Shown here in pieces: positions 1-11,094 of a DNA stretch of 64,000 nucleotides (its first letter is position 1; each line of letters starts with the position of its first letter). The notes beneath the pieces were generated by a model that was not told the DNA's origin, searched no databases, and saw only the letters and a list, made by a program, of their open reading frames with translations. Position numbers and translations under genes: made by a program. Source of the stretch: Salarias fasciatus (lineage: Eukaryota; Chordata; Actinopteri; Blenniiformes; Blenniidae); assembly GCF_902148845.1 (NCBI RefSeq), contig NC_043763.1:16842894-16906893 (forward strand), in the 5' to 3' direction.

Positions 1-1126
1 GGAGGTAGCTTGCAGTCCAGATGCACATGGTGCTTCCCATACTGGAAATCCCCTTCATTTAACGGAGTGTTCCACCAACAAACTCCCCCCCTCCAACTGA
101 CAAACACCGAGAATGCATGCAAGCTTGCTCTCTCTTCATAAGTAATCTCAGCATGTTTTATTAGCTACACATAACTCCTGCTGCCAAGTTTCCTCGTGGA
201 ACTGTGTCAGTTGAATAACCATGTTTTTACTTCAATTTATTTCTGGTTTTAAATTGGAAAAAAACAACAACATTATAATAATAAAGCAATGCAATGCAAT
301 CCAGTTCAGTGAAAGGCCTCAGTTCTTCTCACTGATGCAAACACATCTACTTCACGTTAGCAAGGTAAAGTAATGGCTCCTGCTGCTGGACTTAAAAGAA
401 GCATTAAAGTAAATACACTGCCACTATTGGTCTTAATGTAGTCAAAGAAACAGTATTTCTGCAAGTGCTTTAAATGCTGAAGTAAATGTCTGACACTCCA
501 ATGATTCACAAACTGTATTTGTCTCTGACGAGCTCAGCAGCACTGATCTGTCTGTTCAAAGCGTTTAAGCCATCCTAACTTCTCTTCATGTCAAAATCAG
601 CCCCTCTGACTAGAGATCAGAAAATATTCCTTTAAACTGTTGATGAGGTGTTTACACCAACTCCCAACAACTTTGAAGTTCAATGATGGAAACTAAATGG
701 ATAGTTTATTCATGTTTCACGCGAAACAGGATCATGAGATCATTCATTTAGTTTGGCAAAGCCACACAACGTCCTGAACTACCACACAGCTACAGCCATG
801 TTTATGCTCCAGCTTCAGTCCACCAAACATGAACACACCTGTTTATGTATAAAACCAAATTGCTCATAATTAAAAAAAAACTTCACACATAAACCTGCAT
901 AAATTATGATAGGACAGACCATACAGTAAACTTTTTGGATGTTGTATTGATATTGCCATAGTTTGCCACAAGATGGCAGTCATGCAAACCCTCATAGCTG
1001 CCTTCAATCCAGATCAATATGTATAATGTTGACATGAACTGAAATCAGTTGAACAACTCATTTGATTTGGTGTGTGTGTGTGTGTGTGTGTAGGTGTGTG
1101 TGTGTGTGTGTGTGTAGGTAGGGTAC
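1..1126. other. Stretch left of the last visible PRORP exon, no coding exon seen
   Basis: On the minus strand this is downstream of the PRORP zinc-site exon and is probably intron. I see no nuclease-domain exon, such as a run resembling the family's FDVVIDGLNVA motif. The right end holds an imperfect TG microsatellite at about 1071-1116, directly beside the splice donor at 1126-1125. Confidence 0.5.
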
Positions 1127-3599
1127 CTCCGGCGTGGTCTTGTTGAAAACATCTTCACCCTGGATGATGTCGGCCATAACTCTGTCTTTCAGCTGCTGGT
1201 ACTCCTCTGCAGTCAGCTGGATGGACTCTAACTCAGACCCACAGCACCGGCACACTCCTCTGAACACACAATGTGCAAATGACACACACTATGACACAAG
1301 CTATGACACAGGTACGTACTTATAGACCATGTGACTTTACTTATGAATGCATTAAAAAAAAAAAATCCTTACTTTGTAGTAGTGTTGGTCCACCGTCCTG
1401 TCCAGTTCTGTCCTTTAAGACTGAAGACAAGAAAGAAGACATTTTAAACATGACGGACGATCATGTCTGGTTCTCTGTGTATTTATAGTTCTGTCGTACC
1501 TCTCAAACCACTCCTTGATGGCGGTGGCGAGGCCCTGCTGGGGGTAGATCTGATTGTTCCTCATGTGCAGCAGTATGCCATGCAGTCTCTCATTCTCCTC
1601 CTTCTCTGATACGCCCTGGCTTTCCTCCTCCTCAGTCCTTCTCACTCCAAAAAGCACCTCCCAAGTTTCCGGGGTGCGGGGTTCAACCCTTCTCCAGTAA
1701 CTCGTCATAAAGACTCCAGGCAGTGGCTCTGTCGCCGTGGCGTACTGCTGCTTCTATGATGTCCCCGTAGTGCGTGGTGACGGCGTGGAAGACCTGTGAG
1801 GATGGCAGACAGATGCAATGATTGCCCCAGCTCCAGTTACAATTAAGGTGATCTTGAGTAACCACATATTTGAACTCACCTTCTTGACTGGTTGAGGATG
1901 CTGATGGCTTCTCTCCACCTCACCGGTCCTGCTGAAGGCTTGATGAACAGACTGGAGGCTCCTGTGTCCAGAGCCGGGAAGCTGCCCCGCATGATATCAT
2001 AGACCTCAAACACCTCGGCGTCGTGGCCCGCGCTCACACACAGCGTCAGATACCGGAGAAGCAGCTCGTAAGACAGCGTGCCAGTTTCCATGGCGACAAA
2101 TGTGAGCAGAGACCTGGGATAAAAATTTGAAAAGACGTTGTTTGTATTGTGAGTTTCACTGGACCTTTACGGCTCACAGGAGTTGCTTGCTGATTGGATT
2201 TAACAGTCTGGCCCTTCTCTTACTTGGCTATGTCCAGCTCTGCCCTGGAAGTGAACAGTGCACCCATCATCTGGATGTCAAAACGTTGTGGGGTTTCCCA
2301 CGACTCTTTCAGCTTCCTCCACTCAGTGGTGGTGAGCGGCCGGTCAGGAGGCTGCATCCTTCCTGGGAATCATCACAAATTTCTACAGCAACAATTCAAC
2401 AAAGGCTCGAGCAATTGTTAAAAAAAATGTAAGTTAAACATCATGCAAGTCCTAGCAATTCACATGTATCCATATATATTCTGTTTTTTTTCATTTAAAT
2501 TTATTTATATTGTGTTTTTTTGAGCCGTCCAGAGACATGGTCCTGTACATAATATTGTCCAATCATTCAGTGAATCTGGTACAATGTTAAAGGTTCATAC
2601 TAGATGCTGGCGATTTTCAGCTGCTTGGGCAGCACTGGATCATGAACTGGCCTGATTCTGGAGGAATCATTTCAGGAACACCATCAGAAATCATTATCTG
2701 TACGCACATTTCACCTCATAAACCATAAATGGAAGTTTAGATTGTATCAAGTGAATATAAAGCCTTGTGTGAACACAATCCAAAAAGACAGCCATCTTAT
2801 AACCTTGTCTAAATAGACTGAGGCAACATGGAAAATATTTATGTTGTCAGAATAAATTGACTAACTTTGGAAAGCATGGATGTTGCAATGCAAACTAAAG
2901 TGAAGAACCGATTTCACAGCAGCACATAGTCCAAAGACAGCATCTCTGATCACATGATGAGTGTCATCAACATATCTCCCTCACATCTGACCAAACATCA
3001 GACACTGTCAATGTTAAAAATCATATATTGGTCTACTCCCATATCAAAGCATCTCTTTGTGATATGAACTTTTATACTTCAGCAAGACAATGATAGGCAA
3101 CATACACCATCCAAACCATCCTGACTCAAAGTCATTATACACATCGTGCCATCCTTTTAGGAACTGTTGATACATATCTCACCTGTTCCTCTCCCTCCGT
3201 TCAGCCTCCCTCTCCTCCTGTTCTTCCTTATCCTGGGAAAGCAGGTCTGTTTTTTCCTGAGCATGTCTGTGGTCCGCTTCGCCGTCCCAGCAGCAAACAC
3301 AGATTTTGGGAAGGAGGCCCTTCTTGGCTCTACGATCATTTTCATCTTCCCATAATTCCCCTCTTCCCCGTGTAAACGGGTTGCGTTTGATGCCTGATTG
3401 TCCATCAGTCAGTCCACTGTCCTTCTTTCCTGCCTGCCAGTCTGCTGCCCAGATTGGAGCTTGCATCACTTGTGCACAGAGAGCGTGAAGAGGAAGGCAG
3501 CTGCAGGGATCTCCACAGATGTTTGGGAGTGAGGAAAGGTGGATGTCCTCCATGAAGGAAAGACTGGAAGGACTTTAGAGAAACTCTGACTGAGCCCAT
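1127..3599 (-). CDS. prorp: PRORP (mitochondrial RNase P catalytic subunit, MRPP3), 3' part outside window, frame disrupted
   Basis: Metal-dependent protein nuclease that removes 5' leaders from mitochondrial tRNA precursors together with TRMT10C and HSD17B10. Exons seen on the minus strand: about 3599-3183, 2362-2224, 2113-1880, 1793-1500, 1420-1373 and 1259-1127. They show an Arg/Ser-rich presequence-like start (ATG at 3599), the pentatricopeptide region (SYELLLRYLTLCVSAG, AWSLYDELLEK, MRNNQIYPQQG), then the zinc-site exon with CRCCGSELESIQLTAEEY, close to human CSGCGKTIESIQLSPEEY. The NYN nuclease exons should lie left of position 1; I do not find them in 1-1126. The reading frame fails in at least three exons (see findings), so this is either a copy carrying sequence errors or a decaying gene. 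Gene identity is firm; the N-terminal exon is loosely defined. It lies head to head with PPP2R3C, as in human. Confidence 0.85.
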
Positions 3600-4363
3600 T
3601 GCCAATGTGTAATTCACGAGTTTATGAAAACAACCAGTCATAACTCTGCTAAATGCAGTATGTGGAAACTGTTGCTGTCGAGAAAAAAACAGATGATTAT
3701 ATATTTGGCACATGCTCCTGTTGCATGAATGGCTGACGACAGGTAACCTTGCTATTTTTAAACCCCAGCGTTCATTTAAAATCTGGTATAAATCTACAAT
3801 ATGCTGTAATTGTAATTACAAATGCTACTCACACCTTCACCAGATATCTTGACACAAAAATGGAGATTTTTTTCCCATCAAAAACTTCATAAAGACCACA
3901 GTTGAAAGGAAGCGTGTGACAGCAGGCGCACAGTCTGACGTCATCATTAGTAGACACCTTTCGGAAGCTTTTTTTTCAGTTTTTAAAAATACAGTGTCGA
4001 TCAATTGTGGTGTGAATATTAAAACTATTGTGCAAGTGTTATGTCACCTTAATTCCCCTATGTTTTTTTCGTTTTTACAATTTAAAAGTCTTACAAAGAA
4101 CGATATTCTGTTAGAAAGAAATACGATTCCTACTATGGCGACTCCAAGGTCCGCCCTTCTCTGCATCTGATTGGCCCACACGCACTTCCTTCAAATCAAT
4201 GAAAGCCAATAAGACGAAGAGAAGGGTCGGCTTGTGACTTCCCTGTGATAGGATTCGTAAAAAATACAGCAGTTTTGACGTAACTTGGGAGCTTCCTGTC
4301 AGCGACAGCAACCAGGCTGTTTTTCTGCACTCCGAAATGATGAAATAGGATTATTAACTTCTC
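3600..4363. promoter_or_regulatory. Bidirectional promoter region between PRORP and PPP2R3C
   Basis: About 0.75 kb separates the first PRORP ATG candidate (minus) from the first recognisable PPP2R3C codons (plus). The segment holds an inverted CCAAT box (ATTGG at 4170-4174) and a forward CCAAT box (4206-4210), 32 bp apart. No TATA box is evident. Shared control of the pair is inferred from the head-to-head layout, which also exists in human. Confidence 0.55.
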
Positions 4364-7300
4364 GTGAGATGCTATGCTGATAAAGGACAGCCTCATTGGT
4401 CTGATGTTCTGAAAAAGAGGCTAGCAACTCCAACAAAGGTAAGCAAAAACAGAAAAAACAACGACGTGATGTGCATACCGGCTAACCTTAGCGGGCTAAC
4501 TGAAGCCTTTGAATATGATATTCAGTCCTCGCATATATCTCTTTGTTTCATAAGCTGTTCTGTGTGGAATTCAATTTTATTTATGTCACTTTATAGATGA
4601 GAAAAGTGAAGAAGAGAAGAAAGCAGAGGTAACCGAGCTGTTCTCAAAGTTTTACACCGAGTGGAGGGGAGGGAGCAGCAATGACCCGTCCTACAAGACC
4701 ATCCCCCGGTTCTACTTCAAGGTATACACACACAGGATGATAGCTCACATAGTCGTTTGTATTTGTTAGTGAAATTGTTTATTGCTAAATGCTTTGTATT
4801 GCTCATTAGGGATCTGCCATTATTCTTCTTTTGCTTGAGTGACAGCAGCAGTGGCTGTAATTGTTTTGTTCTGTAGCTACCTGCAGAAGATGAGGTGTTA
4901 CTTCAGAAACTGCGAGAGGAATCCAGAGCTGTGTTCCTTCAGAGGAAGAGCAGAGAGCTGCTCGATAACGAGGAGCTGCAGGTAAGACCCTGACAGCCAA
5001 AATGACTTCATGAAGATCATCCTTTCATGGTTTCACAAGGGCCCCAGCTCACTCTCAGTTTTATTCTTTGTGCTTGTTGTTCTGCAGAACTTGTGGTTTC
5101 TGCTTGACAAACACCAAGTGCCCCCAGTGAATGGAGAGGAGGCGATGATCAACTATGAAGCCTACCTCCAGGTGGGGGAGAAAGCTGGGCCTAAGTGCAA
5201 GTAAGTGGCAACAGAGTGTAGTAATGACTAAACCGCAGATTGGGTGAGTTAAGCTTGATCAGAGGGAAAAGATTGGAAATCCTGCAATCACCCTGACTGA
5301 CTGTTTGAACATTCTTATAAAGTAAAAACAAATAACGTCGTCAATGGGCTTGAAGTGAGTTTATATAGTGCTCCTGTAGAGGTTTTAAGGGATATATTTG
5401 GAGCAAAACTGCAGTAGCAAAGATTTTAGGAAGATGAGCTTAAATTATTATTGTTTTTCCCTTCGATTTCACACTGGCATGTCATGTATAGACAAAAAAC
5501 ACATACAAATAAATGGTTATTATTAGTTTAAATGTGAGGAGATGACTATTGCATGAGGAAATACTAGCTTTCCTCTTCTTTTTCTTCCCTGAAGAAAATT
5601 TTTCACAGCCAAAGTGTATGCCAAGCTACTCCACAATGACCCCTATGGCCGGATCTCCATCATGCAGTTCTTCAACTACGTCATGAGGAAAGGTATGGGA
5701 CGCCGGAACAGCATCCATATGGATGATTTCACTCCATGTATTGTTACTTCTGTATTTATCCTCAAGGTTTGGTCAGCCTTGACTCTCTTTTTTCTCTTTT
5801 TTTTCCTACATGAACTTGTAGTGTGGCTTCATCAGACCCGAATTGGCCTGAGTCTGTACGACGTGGCAGGACAAGGTTACCTCAGAGAATCGGTAAGAAC
5901 CCAGAATTGAGTTTGTCTTTGGGTGTTGCTGTGCAGTGTCCAAATATGTTGAGACTTGTCATCTGTGCAGGATCTGGAGAATTACATCCTGGAGCTGATC
6001 CCCACCCTGCCTCAGCTGGACGGGCTGGAGAAGTCCTTCTACTCGTTTTACGTCTGCACCGCCGTACGCAAGTTCTTCTTTTCCTCGACCCTCTTCGAAC
6101 AGGTGAGACAAAGTCCAGCTGTGAAATGCCACCATTGCATCGTGTAGCGTCACATAGTGTAAGAGATGATTATACAGAGATATCACAACCACAACGGAGA
6201 CTTATGGCTAAAATTATTCTCCAATAAAAGGAATGGAATAAGTTGCTGTTTGATGATTCTTTGCTGTGGACACACGTGGAAACTCCCAAAGACCCTGTTA
6301 AACAATGTCAGAGTGATATCTGATTTATGTTTATTATGCTTTCCTAGTTAAAACCTGTTAAAGAATCGATTGGCATGTCCAGTTGCTGTTACTCATCCAT
6401 ACCAGTTCAACCTCACATCTGCAAATTACAGCTTATCATGCTATTTATATTTCTATTAGATGACATTTTTCAAATTAATTAAACTATTACTAATCATCAT
6501 GTATGTCTGCTTTTGGATGTGGAAATGTGACTTTCTTTTATTTGGCAATTACAGGAAAGATAAAAATCCAAGATATCTTGGCCTGCAGTTTTCTGGATGA
6601 CCTCTTGGAAGTATGTAATGTTTACTGTTGACTTTCTTTTTTCTTTTTTAATCTGCACTAATACATCTGGAAACTCATGACCAATCATCTGTTGCTTTTG
6701 TGAAACAGTTAAAACAGAGCTAAATCGTAGCATTTTATCTATGATAATGATACGTGATGTGTTGTTCTACCGCTGTCACTGAGACGTTCTCTCACCCTCT
6801 GTGCTCCCAGCTCAGAGATGAAGAGCTGTCCAAGGAGAGCCAAGAGTCAAACTGGTTCTCGGCTCCGTCGGCTCTCCGGGTCTACGGTGAGGCGTCGCCT
6901 GTGTGTGATCCTTTTCATTGTGTGATTTATGAGGTTGTGTTTATTTTCATGGGTCAACACATTGATTCAATGCAGGATAAGATTAGAGAGAAACGTGTGC
7001 TCCAGTTCCAGAAAATGAGGTGAAGCTGTTTGATATTTGAGGAAGACAATGCTCACATCCAGTAACGCAACAGAAAAGATGGATGTTTTTAAGTGGCCAA
7101 TGATGTGGTTTGGATTTATTTGTAAAGTTATTTTAAGATTGTTTGTTTATGATTGTTTTTTGTTTTTTTTCATAAAGGTTACCGATAATGTCTGTTCACC
7201 CTGCATTCGGAGCACACATTATTTTCCAACCTTTTTTTTGTGGACCCCAGAATCAAAACTTTACGTTGATAGATGATGATAGAACTGAAAAACCAAACTG

Positions 7301-8619
7301 CTGGTTTATGTGCTGGTAACGGTACGGTAACTGACATGTTTATGTCTGCATTAACCATCAGTCACAGCAAATGAATGCATTTGTTTTTAGGTCAGTACCT
7401 GAACTTGGATAAAGACCACAACGGCATGTTGAGCAAAGAGGAGCTGTCCCGTTATGGCACGGCCACGCTCACCTCCGTGTTCCTGGACAGAGTCTTTCAG
7501 GAGTGTCTCACCTACGATGGGGAAATGGTAAGCATGCAGCATTGTGATTCACCGTCTTTAAGTAGAGTTAAAAGTTTAACATGATCTTTTTAATGGCGGG
7601 ATCCATAATTTTCTGTTGTTCAATCATTAATGATGACACAGCTATAACGCTATCTCAGGAATTAAAACTATAAAAGAAGTGAAGCACATAATAAGCTTGA
7701 TAACAGAGGAGGTTTCTCTTTAACTTGTGTTTCCTGGTGGGAAGATCTGATGCATCTGGCAGCTAATCTGTGTGTTACTCTTCAACTTTGACTAACTACA
7801 TGAAGTTAATCTTCAACATTTTTTTGTTGAGAATGTCTTCCTTGAAGAGCTCACACACATTTAATGACAATGAGAATTACAAGGTGTTGGTCTGACAGCA
7901 GTTGTTGTCATGGAGGACGTTAAAAATGCATGATGGTGTTTTCCCCTCTTTTTCTCAGGACTACAAGACCTATCTGGACTTTGTGTTGGCCCTTGAAAAC
8001 AGGAAGGAGCCCGCTGCATTACAGTATATTTTTAAACTCTTGGACATGGAGAATCGGGGATACCTCAATGTCTTCTCTCTCAACTACTTCTTCAGGGTAT
8101 CTCTGCCACATGAAGCAAAGTCACATGTTAAATCAAGCACTGATTCAAATTATGTCTTCTCTGCTGTGGATGTTGGCCACATGTCTGTTCTTCTTACATT
8201 TAGACGCATTCTGCGTTAGAAGAAACAAAATAAAATCGTCTGAGTGTTTGGTGTTTGGCTTTTCAGGCCATCCAGGAGCAGATGAAGCTGCACGGTCAGG
8301 AGCCCGTCTCTTTCCAGGACGTGAAGGTAGAAAACGCCACCAGTTTCTTAAACGCACTCATTATGATCCACATTTTTTTTTTGTTTTGTTTGTAATGTCA
8401 GTTGTGGTCGCCACCTCTCCTCAGGATGAGATCTTCGACATGGTGAAGCCCAGAGACCCGTACAAGATCACGCTGCAGGACCTGGTGAACAGTTGCCAGG
8501 GCGACACAGTCGCCAGCATCCTGATCGACCTCAACGGCTTCTGGACCTACGAAAACAGGGAGGTGCTGGTTGCCAATGACAACGACGCCGGCAACACAGC
8601 CGACATGGACGACACTTAA
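4364..8619 (+). CDS. ppp2r3c: PPP2R3C, PP2A B'' regulatory subunit gamma (G5PR)
   Basis: Regulatory subunit that directs protein phosphatase 2A (and PP5 with GANP) to substrates in the nucleus and cytoplasm. Thirteen exons: to 4438, 4602-4721, 4877-4981, 5088-5200, 5595-5692, 5822-5892, 5971-6102, 6555-6610, 6811-6886, 7391-7527, 7959-8096, 8267-8326, 8425-8619. Nearly collinear with the 453-aa human protein: LPAEDEVLLQKLREESRAVF, YGRISIMQFFNYVMRK, the EF-hand-like loop DKDHNGMLSKEE in exon 10, and the C-terminus WTYENREVLVANDNDAG ending MDDT. Two anomalies. No in-frame ATG precedes the conserved start WSDVLKKRLATP; position 4364 is a GTG and the frame is closed just upstream. Exon 7 is 132 nt where frame continuity needs 133, one T short in a T-run near 6078-6082. 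All other junctions keep frame. Exon 2 uses acceptor ATGAG at 4597-4601. Confidence 0.92.
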
Positions 8620-11094
8620 AGAAGAGACCGGAGAAATCAGCCAGACTCCAAAGAGAACGGCAGTGGTGTGAATCCATGACCATCTGGAGGCAACTCTCAG
8701 CTCCTCATTTTACTGTTCCTGTTTTTTTAAATGCCCCCTTTCAACTGTTTCTATGTGTCTGTTTCCTTCTGTAGTGTTGGAAAAACATCCTTATTTATTG
8801 TAATAAGCACTGTTTGTAACCATCTTTGCCTAATAATTAAATTCTTACTGTAACATTCCCACCTTGTTTTTTGCTGAATTTTATTCAGAGTGAGGTTTTA
8901 ATTTTAAAGATGACACAAATAAGATTGATTTCAAATAAAAAAATGCATGAGTTTTTCGCTGTTTACTCAACTGCCTTTAAGAGTGTGAAGCAACAATATC
9001 AGAGGTGAATATCTATGAAATAATTTACCTAGGTCCAAAAGTTTTGAAAAAAAAGGCTTTCAGAACAGTGTAACTTTTGTCTTTTCAACAAATTAGGTTT
9101 TTTTTTTCCATTCTGAACAAATGGAACCTCGTGGTGTTCCCCAACAATATACAGTACAATGATATCAACTGAAATTGACAATAGCATTTCTCACAAATGT
9201 GACATAACACAAAGCATGTGCAATAAGCATCAAATTAAAATAACACATCCTATATGATAAAACTAGATGAATTTCCATTTTTTCGTTGTTGAACAAAAAC
9301 ACACAAATGAGAAAAGAACCCATTTCTGAAATCTGATTATGCCAATATCAACAGAAAAACAAGTCAACTGAAGGTACCTTTGAAGTACTGAAAAATTCAG
9401 ACCTGTTAAAGATCCTGAACTGTCACACTAACAATGTCACACACTACAGAGTAGACACATAATTTTAAGTGATGCCAGGTAAATCCATGCGTTTTTGTCC
9501 TTTCTGCGGTTCTTTATGTTGACATGCTGTTGTTGTGTATTACTTGTAAAGTAAGCTCTGCTCTGCGATCTCAGACTTTGTGTTCTGTGCACCACACAAA
9601 CACACCAGTGAGTAAAAATAATTATTAAGGAGCTTAGGATGGCTTTAAGCAAGGAGACTTGAGCAATGAAGACTGGGCCATGTGGGCGAGTCTTCATTTA
9701 ACTCTCAATACTGAAAGATTTCAACATCGGGACGTATGCTGGCTGAAAATCAAAGCTGAATCACCACAGTTTGATTCCACAGTAGGAATTTGATGAAAAC
9801 CATCTTTGAGTAGAAGAGGACTTGAAGTTTTTCTTTGAATGCAAATCTTCACTTTCGTTGGACAGGATTTTAATAAAACTGGTTCTGCTCCCTGTTCAAA
9901 CTGAGTCACTGTGGCTTCTAATCTACAACATCTTTTACCAAAAAAACTTGAAAATGACATTAATGTCCAATAAATTACCAGCTCATCAGAGGATGTGTCA
10001 TGTGGACAAGTTTGTCCCAACTTGTGATCAGATTTAAATGCGCATGTCAGAATAATGACATGTTTATATTTGAAAGCACATTTACCAGAAGGAAGATTAG
10101 ATCAGTGAATCATTAACTACAATAAAACACCACAGTCGTTATATTTTGCGACATGATATTTTAAATCTTTCACATTACCGTTTAGAAAAGTGGAAGACTG
10201 CTTCTCTGACTTCTGATCTGTGGTCCAGTTTAGGGAACCATTGTGTCAAAGCAAATAAATAAATCTTTTTAGAAATCAGTCAAGGCCAGTTCATGGTCAG
10301 GATGCTCAGTACAAAACCTAGCACAGTTAATATGTTGCATAAATTGTATATATGCATTATTGAGAGGAGATTGAGAGAGCTGCTGTGAATTTAGATGTCA
10401 TGCATGAATTAATGTATAAAATAAAAATGTAACATTTTCTGTGGAAACATTCAGTTCCTTCAGACCCTTTATTTTCAAAAATGAACATACTTAGGACAAC
10501 TGTATATCTTTACACAGTATTTACAGGTTATAAGCGTAAAAGTCAATTCACTTCAACAACTTCATTAAGGTCCTTAAGGCTTTATACACATTGAAAATGG
10601 CAAACTGGACTGGAGATGGAGACAAGCTCCAACAGTAGAGTATTGAGAAAAACGTTAATGGAATCCTTCCCGTGTCAGTGTGATTAGTAGCAGGATCCAC
10701 GGCTGTACCTCTGATGAGCGTTTGTACATGTGTTAGCCATAAGGTGGGACCAAAGCAGTTTTTCTCAGCTCTCTTTGGAGTGTATGTCCATCTCAGATTT
10801 AACATTTCTTTCAACACTGGCTTCAAAGTGAGTGGAGCCCCAGAGCAGTCTACAAGTTCACTGTCCTGCATACATGCTTAAACACAAATGTACATTCACA
10901 GGTAAGGCAAGTGCAGCCGCTCCCGCAGCCCTTTTCATTTCTCCCTGCACTGAGAGCTGACGCCTTCTTTTATTAGGTAAAAATACAAACCAACATAAAA
11001 AATTATCACGAGCCCACACAGCTACCGAGGTTAAGATTTTACCAACTGACAGAAATGTACGATGGAGATTAGAGGTTGTGTCTGGGGGGTTTTT
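8620..11094. other. Convergent 3' UTR and spacer between PPP2R3C and FAM177A1
   Basis: AT-rich, no coding exon. PPP2R3C (plus) ends at 8619, and AATAAA-type signals are present near 8934-8940. For FAM177A1 on the minus strand, TTTATT (AATAAA on that strand) occurs near 10468 and 10973, so its 3' UTR could run to about 10.4 kb. Open frames here lack codon bias and are not credible. Confidence 0.6.
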
